Below, one piece after another: positions 22,982-35,191 of a DNA stretch of 64,000 nt (its first letter is position 1; the number at the start of each line of letters is the position of its first letter). The DNA lies in assembly GCA_964036045.1 (NCBI GenBank), contig OZ038390.1, positions 36,270,974 to 36,334,973 on the forward strand, read 5' to 3'. Below the pieces are notes generated by a model. It saw only the letters and a list, made by a program, of their open reading frames with translations. It did not search any database and was not told where the DNA came from. The stretch comes from Eutreptiella sp. 'Long Island Sound 2002'. Taxonomy: Eukaryota > Euglenozoa > Euglenophyceae > Eutreptiales > Eutreptiaceae. The position numbers and the translations under genes were made by a program.

Positions 22982-25900
22982 TCAGGCTGACCCCAGCAGA
23001 ACCCTCCTCGCCCGGTCCCTGTCGACGTCCCGGTCCCGGTCCCGGTCGCGATTCCTCTGATTGTGTCGGTCCCTGTCCCGGTCTCTGTCCCTTTGCGAGT
23101 CCCACTCCCTGTGCCTGTCCCTATCCCACTCCCTTGGGAGCTCCTTCCGTGCGTCGCCGCCCTGGTCCCGATCCCAGTCCCGATCCCGGTGGTCGTGCCG
23201 CCGGTCCCGGTCCCGGTCGTGCGGCTGGTCGCGGTCGCGGTCCCTGTGGATGCCCTTGCCCCCCCTCTGCCCCGCGCCATGCGAGAATCGGCAGGACTCC
23301 CCGAACCTGCACTGGCCCCTCTGGTGGTCCCGGCACACGGCCCCGTCGCCGCCCCGGTGCGGCGCGCCCCCGTGCATGCTGTACCCGTTCCCCCGCGTGT
23401 TGTCGTCGAGCATCGGCGGCGAGTCGGCCTCCTCGACGACGTCCGGGCACTGGCCCCACAGGATGATCGACACCCGCCCCCGCCCGTCCGCCCGCTGCTC
23501 GGCCTCGCTCAGCGCGTTGACGCCGTGCTTCCACCGGATGTTCACGTCGCGGCCGAAGCTGAACATCATCCCGTTGCTCTGCGGGAAGTAGATCTTCGTC
23601 CCGTTCTTCGCGTGGAGGAACGCCAGCTCGCGGGTGGCGCCGAAGCTCACGCCCACGGTGATGTTCTGGTTCTTGGCGCGCGTCGGGTTGTAGGCCGCGG
23701 AGTCGTGATGGAACGGCTTCCAATCGGTGCTGCAGAGGGGCGCACGGGGGTGCGGACGGGGGAGCACCGCGTCCAGTGGAGCCCAGGGCGTGTGTGCCAC
23801 AGAGGCTGAGTGCGTATCCCGGTGGGAAGGGATGGATTAGAAGGGGAGAGGGGGGGGTCTGAAAGGGGGGGGGGTTTCGCTGGGACACCCCTCCTCCTTG
23901 GGTCCCCCTATGGTCCCCGCCGAAGGCATGCCGAAAATTTTCAAGCTGATATCCGCTTGGCGCCGAAGGCGCCGAAGCAAAATTTTGGCTGTCAGCCCCA
24001 AACATTGGAAGGGGAGGAGGGGGGGGGTCCAGGGGGGGGGTACCCCTCCTCCTCCTGCGGTGTACGGCCGTTTTAATACATCCCTGCCGGTGGGTTCTTC
24101 TGGGTGTACGAACGTGTTTGGGGGGGGGGGGGGTTGATGTATACAAAACAAAGGCTGGGCGCCACCACGCGCCGCGGGGAGGAGTGAAATGGCTCCATCC
24201 CCCCCGGCCGGGGTCTCCACAGCCGAGAGTAATGTTGCGGGCGTGGGCACCCAGGGATCAAGTCTGCCTGTGGCAAGGTCAGACCCAAGCGCGGTGGCCT
24301 TATGTAACTGAAGGCCAAGGAGGGGGGTCCGCGTCGGCGGACCGAGGAGTCGAGCCCCACATGGTCACAGAAAGACTGCAAAGATGTTGCAGCTGACTCC
24401 AGTCAGTGCTTCTGGGGGGGGGGGGGGGTTTCGTCATTGTGGATGGTGTGCGACGAAATGGACCAGACTGCGGCCCGACTAAAGGACTGCGCAGGGGCAG
24501 TTACAAAGGTCTCAAAAGCGGTTGGCAGTGGTTGGCGGTTAGACGACTGCAATATTTTGGTGGAGCAATGCGTCTGGCACCCACGCGTCGAGTGGAGCGG
24601 TGAGGGGAAGTGTGAGAGAGAAAGAGCGGCCGGGAGACGAAGCGGAGAGAGGGCGCCCCAACTGTGACCAGGGCCTTTCGCCAGTAGGGCCGGCGGCTGA
24701 AACGCTTTCGTCTGTGCACATGGGGTGCAGGGATGGGCCCCATTCCACGGCACTTAGTCACGAGACGGTACAGAGTCACAGAACAGGGGGAGCACTGTAA
24801 TGTGGGTCACCGTCACTGTCACTGTCACCGTCACCGCCACTGTCACTGTGAGACTATGACTGTTACGGCCACTGCGAATGCCACTTCCACTGCCACTGTG
24901 ACTGTTACTGCCACTTTAACTATGCCTTTTACTGCCACTGTCACCATCGCGTCCACAGCCCAAATATGGTGCCTCAAACTTTGGATTGATATATGCAGGG
25001 AGCACCTTGGCTACAAGAGACCGAGACGGTGTCCCCTACTGCACAATTTCTCAGACGCACACGGCTTGCACACTGGGACCCCTGATGCGGTGCGTGCGCG
25101 GGATGTGGGCGATGCAGACCGGAGGTCTGGGTGTAACCCTCACTTCATCTATTGAGGGTGGTGGCTTGAGGGTGGTGGCTTGGTGGTGGTAGTGTACCTG
25201 TGCATACAGGCTCCACATCATAAACGTCCTCTTTTACGTGGTGACCCAAGGGTTCACACTTGGACTTCCAGGTCCGAGGTCAGGACAAGTGGGTTTCACG
25301 GGGAGGAAATCGAGGGGGAGGTGACTCATTTTCCAAATCCCCCTCCCCCCCACCCCCATGGGCTTCCGAGTCTGCCTCCTTACTATGCCTGGGGAGGGTC
25401 TGAGACTGTGCCCGGGGGGGGGGGGGGTTGGTGGGTAGCCCAGCATACACACCTCAAAATGGTCCCCGAACATACACAAGGGGGTCAAAAGGTTTTCAAA
25501 ATACTTTTTGCCACCCATCAGCATGGGGCAAAAACAAACAAAATTGGCTCTTGGACTTGGGAGCCCAGTTTCTCAACACCCCAACCCCCATCCTGGGGCT
25601 CCCGATTCCCCACCCCCCCCTCAGAGCAAATTTCTGGTCGCCTTGGCTGCACATGCGGCAAGCGCACTGACCACCACCGGAGCCCTGTCTGTCACATGGG
25701 TGGCAGCGGGCCATCAGCCGCACACGCACCCCCACGCGGCGACAAAGCCCTCGCCGCGTTGGTGCTCCGAAAGCGGGGAGGCAAACCCCTGACCTCTGTC
25801 ATGTTGCGGTCCCCGAGGGTCGGAGGCAAAGAAAGGCTTCATAACCCCTGCCGGATTGGAATCCCCTACCGCAAGGAGCTCAGAGGGGCTGCGATGGCAA

Positions 25901-28049
25901 CAACCCGCGCCTGCGCGCCGAGCGGCGCCTGGCTGACGTGCCACTGCTTCGCCATTCGGACAGCGCTGGTTGCCAGGAGACACACAGTCACGGGGTCTGA
26001 AATTGTCAGCAGGGGACTGGCGCCCAAAGACGCCGTTAGGCACCCCCGCAACCTGTCGTCATGACGCTGTTGGGCATCCCCACACTTGGTCCTACACAAA
26101 GAGGCTCCCCATCTCTTCCCAACAGCCCCCCAGAGTCGAGGGGCGCCGACGTGCAGGCGCTGCAACCCGTGCCTACCCCGTGCACTATGCCCCCTCACTG
26201 TCACCGAGCCTGCCACTTGACCGCACGCGCCCCATCGCGTCCCTCACGTCGGCGCCGGGACACATGTGCGACTGCTTAGCCATGCTCTGACGATGGTGGC
26301 TGCCCCCCGGAGTCGCTCCGTGAAACTCCCAATGGACAGGGGGGGGGTGGCATGGTTTGACAAGGCAGCCAAACCTGTCCGTGTACCAATTGAATCGTGT
26401 GCCAACCTTCTCATTGTTGATGCCAAAATAAGTGGAGATCTTGCGCTGGATCATTTGGTACGTCTTCGAGTGCGTGGGGTTGTCGGTGATGAGATGTGCG
26501 CCCTCCGCCCAGGGCTTCCAATCCGCTTTGGGCTTTCCGTCCGCCTGAGCGGCCCGCATTTCCTCGATCAACGTGTAGTAGAGGGACCAGTCGTCCTCTT
26601 TGCAAAAGAATTCGGGCACGATGATGACGTCGTCGTGTTTGATCGGCCGTGTGGATGGACCCCCCTTTCCCTTGTCCACGTACGTCTCGCGATTCGGACC
26701 GATGATGATCCTCATCTCGGGGCGCACCAAAGTGGACTTGGGATCGAAGGACTCGGTGTTGCGTGCGCCCCCCTGAAGACGAGAACGATGCGACGGGGTG
26801 AGAAGTACACGATTCCCCAGAAGGAAGAATGCCCCCACCAAACACCAAACAAAGACGTTTGCCGGGACGTACCAACGAACACCTTTATGAGTCGCCCCCA
26901 GCGAACAGCTTGACAAGACTCGCACTAGGTATCAGACACCATGACCCCTGGACGAGGTGGGCGTCCTGGACATAGAAGTGATCTGTCCTTGAGAAGGGTG
27001 TTTGGAGGAGTCGGTTCCGATCGACTGAGCGCCCCCGCCTTAGGCACTGCCAGCCATTGGTTCGACAGGTTGTGTGGAACACATCGGCCAAACATCCTGT
27101 GCGCACGGTGGCTGTTTGGCTGGGGGGCAGGGGGGGGCAGTTTACAGCAATGAAAGCTCGGGCAAGCAAAGCTGCATGCGCATGAAATCGTTAGGGCTGT
27201 CCTCCGTCGCATATCGTGAACAAGGGAGTAAGGCCTTCAGCCTGAAGGCCGGCTTGGCTCAGGGGTTGCACACACAATCAATGAGGCTGGAGAGGGGCAG
27301 CACTATTGTACACCAAATTCGTAAACGGTTATCTGCTCGCGCCGCTCGCAAACACCCGTTTTGTGAGGGTGCATCGAATGTCTGTTCAACTGGTCATGAC
27401 CTTCGGTCAATCCCAAATGATGAAGTTTGGAGAGTGGGGGAATGTTTGCCCGGTGCGCGCCCGGTGCGCTACCTTTGTATTAAGTATCTTATCTCTTGCC
27501 CCAGGTTTATCCTCAACTTGGGAAGTCCCCCAAGTAGACCGCACTAGACCGCAAACCTCCCCTGCAAGGCACCTTGCATAAGCCGAGATATGAGAATTCA
27601 ACAACACAAAATGTCACTCCCACCACTTCCAACCACCACCCTTGCCATCGTCATAAACTGGGTGCAAAGGATGGGCCAAATTCTTGGACACGGCGAGAAG
27701 GTACTCCAAATTGTTTGGTGAGGTGGGGGCAAAAACAGGCACGGGTGGGGAATGGTCAAAAAAAGGTGCCCGGTGCGCGCCCGGCGCACTAACGCTCCCC
27801 CATTACCCTCAATCACTGGTGCAGTGACTTTCGGCGCCCCAGTTCCCTCAACTCCGAATAGGCGGGCAAGCAAGGCACCTTGCGGTTGGGGTCAGTGCTT
27901 TCCTTCACAATTCGTTTTCCTCTTTCCAGAACCTGCACTCGCGGATCATCTCCATAGGCACAAGCGGTGCCATCTTTAAGATCCACTTTGGGGAGAGAGG
28001 GATCCTCAGAGGGGATCGTGATGAAGGCCGCTGCGCTTTTTCTGGACAT
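22982..28049 (-). CDS. AlkB-like 2OG-Fe(II) oxygenase with CCCH zinc finger and RD-rich tail
   Basis: Three exons: 27879-28049, 26375-26772 and 22982-23729. Donors AAG/GTGCCT and CAG/GTTTGG pair with acceptors TTCAG and CTGCAG; phases agree and give exactly 438 codons plus TGA. An in-frame TGA lies 9 nt before the ATG, which supports this start. The oxygenase fold spans about residues 70-285: FNWYTD before the exon 2/3 junction, the HxD iron ligands H197-D199 (PFHHDS), distal H258 (WKHGVN) and R275 (GRVSIILWG), which should bind 2-oxoglutarate. A CCCH finger follows, C322-x7-C330-x5-C336-x3-H340, of the RNA-binding type. Residues 351-438 are mostly Arg-Asp dipeptides, like the RD/RS tails of splicing factors. 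A nuclear RNA-directed demethylase or hydroxylase role is inferred, not shown. Confidence 0.8.
23730..26374 (-). other. Second intron of the oxygenase gene, repeat-rich
   Basis: About 2.6 kb without coding signal. It holds G runs near 23863, 24120, 24414 and 25419, the GGCGCCGAAGGCGCCGAA palindromic patch at about 23963-23980 next to AAAATTTT blocks, and the CACTGT/CACTGC array at 24808-24955. Confidence 0.7.
24808..24955. repeat. Degenerate hexanucleotide array (CACTGT/CACTGC/CACCGT)
   Basis: Around 24 imperfect 6-bp units with the theme CACTGY, more regular on the left than on the right. Located in an intron on the minus strand. Confidence 0.85.
26773..27878 (-). other. First intron of the oxygenase gene
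   Basis: About 1.1 kb. Contains a fragment of the dispersed repeat found at 33330 and 43450: GCCCGGTGCGCGCCCGGTGC, then TTTGTATTAAG and CCCCAGGTTTATCCTCAACTT (about 27448-27600). A second GTGCCCGGTGCGCGCCCGG box lies at about 27767-27785. Confidence 0.65.
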
Positions 28050-28715
28050 GAGGCCTCAAAGCCAAAAGCAGCGGCCTCGCTGCACCTGCAGTCAACCGGA
28101 AGTGTAATCCCAGTAGCAGAACGAGAGAAAACTGCACCTACATGTTCAAATGCATTATGGCTCTTGCGAGTACTGATATGACCATTATCATACCATACCA
28201 TGACGACACCATACCTTACCATACCATACGATGCCATGTCATGGTATGCTACATAATAATGGGATATGCTGTGAAGGTATGGTATGGTAATGGTATGGTA
28301 TGATAATGGTATGGTATGGCCATAATGATGATTACTCATGCTCCGAAGAGCCAGCGACTGTTGTGCAAGCAATGTTCTGAATGCAACAATCTGGCCTGCT
28401 TTCAGTGTGTGTGTTGGTGGAGACGAAATTTGCACAACACGCAGCACATGCAGATCACAAGGAGGCAAAAAAAAATAGACACCCCGAAAGGCAACCCCCC
28501 CCCCCCCCCCACACCGCCTCTTCAAAGATCCACCCTCCACCAAACTACCCAACATCTCAACCAAACCCACCGCTTTGCTTTCTCCGACCCCCCGCCCCCC
28601 CGAGGCCTTCATCCAGCCTAAAGATCTATCCAACAAATCAGATGGGACTGCTCTATGCCACAAGCTTTTGCTCAACCGGAGTGCCCCACATTCGCCAATC
28701 CCCTTACCGGTTGTC
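28050..28715. other. Upstream of the oxygenase gene; inverted CCATA repeat and C run
   Basis: On the minus strand this is the promoter side of the oxygenase gene. It has the CCATA inverted repeat at 28186-28322 and a C14 run at about 28496-28510. I see no TATA box I would defend. Confidence 0.4.
28186..28322. repeat. CCATA(C) pentamer array with its inverse, a potential cruciform
   Basis: The left half (28186-28235) is rich in CCATACCATACC and the right half (28275-28320) in GGTATGGTATGG. The two sides can pair over several segments around a ~45-bp centre. It lies 140-270 bp before the oxygenase start codon. Confidence 0.8.
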
Positions 28716-28988
28716 TTAGTATGAACCTCTGTTCTCCTCATCTGAATAATGACAATCCTCCCCCTCCTCCTCCCACCGGCTATCCACCACAGCAGCCAGA
28801 CTTTGTAGGACCCCTGCCACATTCTCCACCTCTTCCAAACCTGCCAGGTCCGCCACCCCCGCTATCAGGATCAACGCCTCTGCCTGCAGCTGAGGTGCAA
28901 CCCACTCTGATTCTCCCGACAACTTTTGTGCGTCCAACAGGATGTCAACATCATGCATCTCCTGCATCACCCGGAATTTCTCCGTCAT
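28716..28988 (-). CDS. Hypothetical acidic protein or exon, 90 codons
   Basis: ATG-to-stop minus frame with natural composition, starting MTEKFRVMQEMHDVD and ending in a Glu/Asp-rich tail (EEEGEDCHYSDEEN). An in-frame TAG lies just before the ATG. The opposite strand is open as a Pro-rich frame, which could be its shadow. No family was recognised. Confidence 0.3.
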   Translation of the reverse strand: MTEKFRVMQEMHDVDILLDAQKLSGESEWVAPQLQAEALILIAGVADLAGLEEVENVAGVLQSLAAVVDSRWEEEGEDCHYSDEENRGSY

Positions 28989-31900
28989 CTCCTAAATCGC
29001 CCAACTCTTCCGGCACCACAATGCGCCCTGCTGCCCATGCCAAATGCCTCCTTCATGTTTTCCTCCCCACATCATGGGCTCCCAGTATTTTGCCATTTTC
29101 GACCTTCCCTATTTCAAGGTCACGTATTTGCCGTGTGATCCATTTCGCCTACCACTGGGATGATCCCCGCATGCTATAGACCACCACATACTCCCGTTGC
29201 TTCTTCGTAGGAATCGGCCGCCTTCGCCTACTCTGGAATGTCCACGCGTGCGTTGGTGCAGCATATGACATGCCACACTTGGGGTACACCAAACCCCCAT
29301 AAGTTGCAACAGGGGGCCTCTCGCAAGACGAGGTATCGTGAGGACTTTGGCACATGTGTGTATGGTTGGTCTCTCAACACCCAAGAAAAGTGCGGCATGA
29401 ACAACCCAATCAGACTAAATTTCAGCCACATTATTTCTGCCTTTCCATGGTGGGCCTTGATTTTCTGTGACTTTCTGTAAAATCCACAGACATATGACAA
29501 ACCCTGTTGAAATGCTTGGACTCACCATGCAGCAGCATGAGTCAGTGTGAATACAGCATGCCTAAGAGCGTGTTGTTGCACCGCGCTCGCACCGCGTTCG
29601 CACAGCGGCAGCAAATAGTGGTCAAACACCGGTGAACCATCCCAAGATGCACCCACTCAAACAGCCCATAGAACCCTAGAAAAGCGTAGTTGCAAGCACA
29701 AGACCTGTCTTCCCAGGTCATTGTATGGTTGCCAATACACCCCAGAGGCTTTTTGTTCTTTCCTGGAGGCCTCTTGATGGTTGCCATTATCGCCAGGAGG
29801 ACCCCCAGATATACCCGAAGTTTGCACTGCGCGCTCACCGCGGTAAGAGTGCCCTCTAATGGTGGTGCTTGACGGATGCATCAACCTTCCCCTTACCAGC
29901 CAAGCAAGCGCACCATCATTTTGATCCCTACCAGAGTCACTCAGGCTGGTCACAGGTAGCAGGAACATCGCACAGAGAAGAGGTGCAAAAGGTGTTATCA
30001 AAGCCATTCGCATGGTGTGGTCGTGCATGGGCCACCCAGGCTCAAGCCAAGGGACGGGATAGCTTTGGAGTTCTGTCATTGATACGACGTACTACCCTCT
30101 CTTACCGGACCCCTGCCCCCGCGCAGTCGCTGGACCCTCAATCCTCATATCTGTTAGGAATGGCTTTGATCTTCCAGGCTCGTTCGCATGGACGAGGGGT
30201 TGAGGAGGAGTCGTGCTGCGCTTTCACGATGCACGCTTGTGCAAAGAAATCTCAACCGCCGTTGGCTCGACTACAACCGCCATCGGAGAGCGCCCCAGCA
30301 AAGAACCTGAGATTATATTTGGGTCAACGGTAGAAATGCGTAAAAGGTCTATGCAGTGAGTCAGAACGTGTGCCCATTCATGTTGTTCGAGAAGGCCTAG
30401 TGTCTCGCCCAGCCATAGGTGGGCTGGAAAGCACGATGGGCCAGAGATTGCTGGTCGGTAAGTTTTGCTATGCGCCGGTTCAGCCCTGGCTGACGTCGAT
30501 GTTGATACTGAAAACAATGCAAGAGGTTTGCTGATTAGTGGTCACCAGCGCTTTTGCAAGAAGGGCAACTCAGTGCAGGGCACAGTGGTAGGCGCAGTCA
30601 GGATGACAGCCTGGCCATAGGTGGAGCACTCGACACAGCACGCACACGGCCCAACTGTTCGGTAAACTCGAGGAGTGGAAAAAGCTCAGTGGGCCGTGAT
30701 TTGCAGGGAGATGCCGCCCGCCGATTCTTCCTTCGGCAAATCAGGGCAGGCCCAAACATGGGGGTGGCTCGGGTGTAGATGACAACCCCCAAACTCCGGA
30801 ACAACACCATAAAGATCGGTGGGATCAGACCCAAGCTTGCCACCGCAGGCGCGGGAAGAGGTTCTCCCGCTGACAGTCCCCCCCCGCTTGTAGATGACCA
30901 AAATGGTCGGACGTTCATGGGGGACTGAAAGATGTCGCGTTTGGGCCACATGCTCCTGCGCAGCGTTTGCTTCCATCAGGAGGATAAACGGGCTGGAACG
31001 GCTTTTCTTGGGACTCATCCCCCGTACCCGTCCCTGCACCGCGGGTGGCAAATCCCTTCACTTGCGCAACACCTGCCTGGACTGCAGGATGGCGAACACC
31101 GACAGATTGCCTTCTGCTCCAAAAGACTGGGCCAAGTCGTGCAGACCGGCACATCTGTTACCCTGGGGAAGACCCCCAAAGGCTTCCTGTCTCAATAGCC
31201 TCCATCGGGTGCACAAACTCGCGCCTTCTGCGTGCTTAGGGATCTGCTCTGGCGGTTGTTGACCATCCGTGGACATTGCTCTTGAACAGATTAGAATGGC
31301 CAGACTGTTTAGTCGTCTGCAGGGACGGGCACATTGCACCCGACCACACACAATTCTACAAATAGCCCTTTGGAGGCAGAGTAGTGGCAGAGGGGTGCAC
31401 AGGTGCAGTGTAGTGTGGTGCGGTGTGGTGTGCTGTGGTGCAGTGCAATGCGGTGTGCCATGGTACGGTGTGTTGTGGGCACTGCACCAACCGGTGCACG
31501 CCACATCCGTCACCACATACCAATAAGCCAGGGAAACGCGCTTGGCGAGAAGTAGCTCCCTCGACAGGCTGGTCCATCGTTTCATCGTTTCTTGGGTGTC
31601 CTGTCCTACTTGCCAGCAGGCGTGCCTTGGACACTGAAAAGCTCACCAGGGTCCAGAGGCCAGGCGTGCGAAGGGAGTGGGCTGTGAGGCGGTTCTGACG
31701 CAACGAGGGGGCGTAAGGAACGTGTGCGGGCCCCATGAGGCGAACCCAAATGCAAAGCACTGCACACATTCAACGGTTCTTCGACAACTATTGAGCCCAT
31801 GATGGCACAGAGATTTTAACATCAGCATCGCCGACTGGGCGTCTCGCAGACCCTCTGCCCCGTCCCAAAATGAACGCGGCATCAAATGGCTCAGGGATCG

Positions 31901-32609
31901 CGAATGCCGCAGGTCAGAAGAGTGGGGGGGGGGGGGGGCACCGTCCTGGTCATTGTCGGTCATTTCTCCCATTCCTGGCCCCTGCAGTTGCACGTCGTCT
32001 CTCAAAACCCGCAGCTAGCCCGGCCCCACACCTGAAGAAGAATAGGGGCAGCGCGATGAATGGGGAGGGGAAGGGCAGGCGGACCGACTGACGACGATCA
32101 AGCACCGCAGGTCACACAAAATGCAAAGCACTCCCCCTCGGCTCGTTCTTCACCTCTTCTGCCTCCCGCACCCTCACAAAAACACAACGAGGGCAAGACA
32201 GTAGTGACAACCCCACATCCGTTCGGTCTGGAATGTTCTGGGACGATCGGGTTGCTGAGCAGGGTGATGAAGAAGAGAGCTCGCAGGCTGCACCGAATGG
32301 TCACCAGCCGGCCTTTGCAGAGCACCCTACCATTCATGGAGCACAGGTCGGCATCGTGTGGCACTGGTGGAGTACTGGTGGGGCAAGGGTGGCACCCTGC
32401 GGGAGGAACATTCGCTTGAAATGCAGCGATGCTATGCAATGCGGAGGAGGAAAGGGGAGAGGAGGAGGGAAGGGGAATGGGGTCTTAGCCAGCGGAGACC
32501 CAGCTACGATGCAACTCAGGCAAGCCAGGCAGCAGGCCATATGCAGTCCGGGCAGCACCCCGACGCTTGCAACAGGCACTGTGCGTCTTTCGGTCCTGGT
32601 GAATGAGGA
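28989..32609. other. Gene-poor region
   Basis: No gene that I can support over 3.6 kb. It includes a GTGGT-type degenerate array at 31405-31475 and a G run at 31925-31938. Frames around 30680-31250 and 31640-32010 are open on both strands without motifs. Confidence 0.4.
31405..31475. repeat. Degenerate GTGGTG/GCGGTGT array
   Basis: About 14 imperfect pentamers of the theme GTGNG (GTGTAGTGTGGTGCGGTGTG). Confidence 0.75.
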
Positions 32610-32965
32610 CTACACGCGGAGCGTATACCCCTGTGCTTGAATGTCCTTCAGATGGTCGCTGGAAACAAGCACGTCCCAATTGCCTTCGGACTCGGACATT
32701 CCGACAGTCACATCTCGTAACACCGTGTCACCCACGCGATACGACGCCGTGATGAGCGGCACAGTGCAGTGAGCGCCGGGCACCACGCCAGTGATCTCTG
32801 CACTGCCAATGGCGCGTTGAAAGTGGGACGGTGCTGTGGCCTGTGGGGCGGCGAGCCCGAGGCGCTCGCAAACTGCACGGCGGATCAGAGTGGGCCCGTG
32901 ATTTCCCGTGTCTAGCACGGCGTTGCAAGACTGCCACTGTCCGTGAGTGTCCAGCACGTGAATAT
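32610..32965 (-). CDS. Retropepsin-like aspartic protease domain, terminal exon
   Basis: After a likely acceptor (TTGTGTACCCTCAG ending at 32966) the frame runs about 118 codons to TAG. It contains AVLDTGNHGPTLI, the D-T-G active-site loop with the following hydrophobic strand, then a long beta-rich stretch and DVLVSSDHLKD, in the place of the family's second conserved motif (usually I-L-G-x-D-x-L). Such domains act as dimers in retroelement polyproteins and as single domains in DDI1-like cellular proteins. No reverse transcriptase is adjacent, so this may be a host gene or an orphan element piece. Upstream exons were not identified. Confidence 0.6.
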
Positions 32966-33329
32966 CTGAGGGTACACAAATTGAGCAGTATGGGGCTGGG
33001 GGGGTGGGGCATGGGGGCCACAGGTTGGTGTTGCACTGAAGACTCGGCGGGTGCCAACGCCTTTTGGGGTGGTTATTCCGGGAACAGCTGAATCACTTCC
33101 CGCTATTACTTGCTACTACCCCACACTTTCCAATATACTCTTTCCGCTACTGCCAGGTTGCCCCAAGCTGCAGTGATATTTGTGCCGTGCGCCCACCATG
33201 TCCAATGCCCCTATCTCAAGGCCCATCCCCAATCCCCGATCCCAAGGCCATTGCCTTTGTCCTGTGCGGCCACTCCACAGTACCACAAGTCTATGATTCA
33301 GTGCGGGCTACAATGTGCTGTACAAAGTG
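32966..33329. other. No gene recognised
   Basis: Pyrimidine-rich plus strand leading into the repeat at 33330. Upstream exons of the protease gene could be here, but I see none. Confidence 0.35.
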
Positions 33330-34070
33330 CTGGGGGGGGGGGGGGGTGTTTTGCCCAGTGTGGGCCTACTTTTGTATTAACTATCATGACTGTAACCCCG
33401 GATTTACCCTCCCCTGGAGGAGCCCCCCAAGTCGACCAAAGTGGTCCGCAAACCTTCCCCACAAGGCATAAGGCGAAATGGAGAATTTCAACATCAATGC
33501 GTAATACTCATGTATTGGCTAATGCACAATTTGTTCCCCACAAGTGTGGGCATCAATGCATTCACCACAATAATGCTCCTGGCATTCACCACAAGCTTTG
33601 ATGGTGGAGCGCTTCTGACAACACAAGGCACACACATCTGCCTCATCCTCTCCGTCATCTTGCGTGGCGGCTGGGTTGCTTTTGCTAGTCCAAACATGAG
33701 GCAGGACACGGTCCCATGGTCCATGACGAGGGTGACGGACCTGCCTCCGAATGCAAGATTGTGTGAAATGCAACAAAACATGCACAGACTGGTGCAACTC
33801 ATTGGGGCCGCCATGCTAGATGTTCCTAAGCAAACCCCAATGCCACAACTGTCGAAACAAATGCTCCATGTGTGCCCTACACCACCCATGTACATCATTG
33901 TACGACCGTTGCCGGGCCGTCAAAGTTCCATTCTTTCTTTCTTCCAATGAAAATAAAAGCAGGTTAGGGTTAGGTCCATATCCCCAACCGGAAACCGGAA
34001 ATGGGCCGTTCCACATCCCCAACCAGAAAGGAGCCAGTCCATATCCCCAACTAGAAAGGGGCCATGCAAA
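33330..34070 (-). repeat. Dispersed repeat with a B-box-like zinc-finger segment and minisatellite, copy A
   Basis: Shares with 43450-44115, in order: a G run or GC-rich box, CTACTTTTGTATTAACTATC, TTTACCCTCCCCTNGA, AGTGGNCCGCAANCCTTCCC, a coding-like block, and a tandem array. On the minus strand the coding block reads DVCALCCQKRSTIKACG followed by ECQEHYCGECIDAHTC, a pattern of paired Cys/His like B-box or related cross-brace fingers. The array at about 33974-34070 repeats GTCCATATCCCCAAC plus GAAAGGGGCC every ~27-30 bp. Whether the zinc-finger peptide is made is unknown. Confidence 0.7.
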
Positions 34071-35191
34071 AAGCATGGATTAGGGCTCCGTATCAAAAGT
34101 GGCCCACAAAGATGCCCGCTGGCGCGCTGACACTCCCCCGCTGAATGCTGCACCCTGCCTCCAAAAGCCCACACAGGGCCACAAATCCCACTCAAAACCA
34201 CCGAAAACCCAGCCACAACCAATCCGCCAATCCACTCGGACCCAGCGGAAGGGACGCTCGGACCCAGCGGAAGGGACACTGCATCACTGATAATGTGGGA
34301 AGCATGACACTGGCCAAGGTGGTCCGGTGACCAAGTGTCACGGTGGCGCGGTGCAGCTCCAGGCATTTTTGCTCTGGCTGTTAGCTGCGGCGGGGTGTCC
34401 ATGCGGCCCAGGGGTGGAGGTGGTGCCATGGCGATGGTGTCATGGTGTCGGCACCTGGTGCCGATTCCACCGGCCCTACCAAATACGGCTGCCCAGGGTC
34501 GAGGGTGGGCCTCAAAAAAGGTCAGGTGTGGGCCCGCCACTGTGCTCGAGGCGCGCCTGCCTTCACACGGCCTTCATTGCCTTCTGAGTTCTACTCGTGT
34601 GCGACTGACCATTGAATGTCCCATTGACCCATTGAGCTGCTCCCTATCCCTGGCTGGGCTAGAGGTATTGGCTTCTTGGTTCAGAGGCCAGGCTGGGCGA
34701 GGCGCTAGAATACTGCATGGGGAAGTGCCACCCAACCCCCTCCCCGCTCTCCCCGGTGGCGGACCGCACAGCCCCTGCCCCCGACGCTGCGGCCACCCAC
34801 CCAGACAGGCCAGTTTGCCCTGCTTGCCCGCGTCGGCTACGTGGTCGCCTGCGCTGGCTTTGCTGAGGTATTCTTGCGCCCTCGCCCTCGGCCTCCTCAT
34901 TGCCCCGCCAACCAGCACCAGCAGCGGGGCATCCAGCCGCCTCGGTGGCCGGCAGTGCTCGACGTCCGCACCCGGGAGGGTGTGTGTACAACAATGCATG
35001 GAGCATAACATACACAGAGAAGGCAACAGAAGAATGTGTACAGATGCAGGGGGCAAAAAATGGCAAGAATCCAGAAAGAGGCGACACAACGAGAAATACT
35101 GACACCGACCGGGGAGGGGCGGGGGTTAGTTGGCAGCAGTTGGGGGCGCATCAAAGGGCAGCTAGAGGCTGAATCGAGTGGCAACACATAC
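34071..35191. other. Possible coding on either strand; unresolved
   Basis: Around 34800-34970 both strands read like protein: the plus strand with FALLARVGYVVACAGFAEVF, the minus strand with EYLSKASAGDHVADAGKQGK. The minus reading could be the next exon of the gene at 35192-35717, and a pyrimidine-rich tract at 35000-35090 (minus strand) suits an acceptor, but no border gave a clean match. Confidence 0.3.

Noticed and set aside
22690-23809. Thr/Gly-rich minus frame and Val/Pro-rich plus frame over the RD-tail exon
   Set aside because: Both are frame shadows of the Arg-Asp dipeptide repeat in the oxygenase gene.
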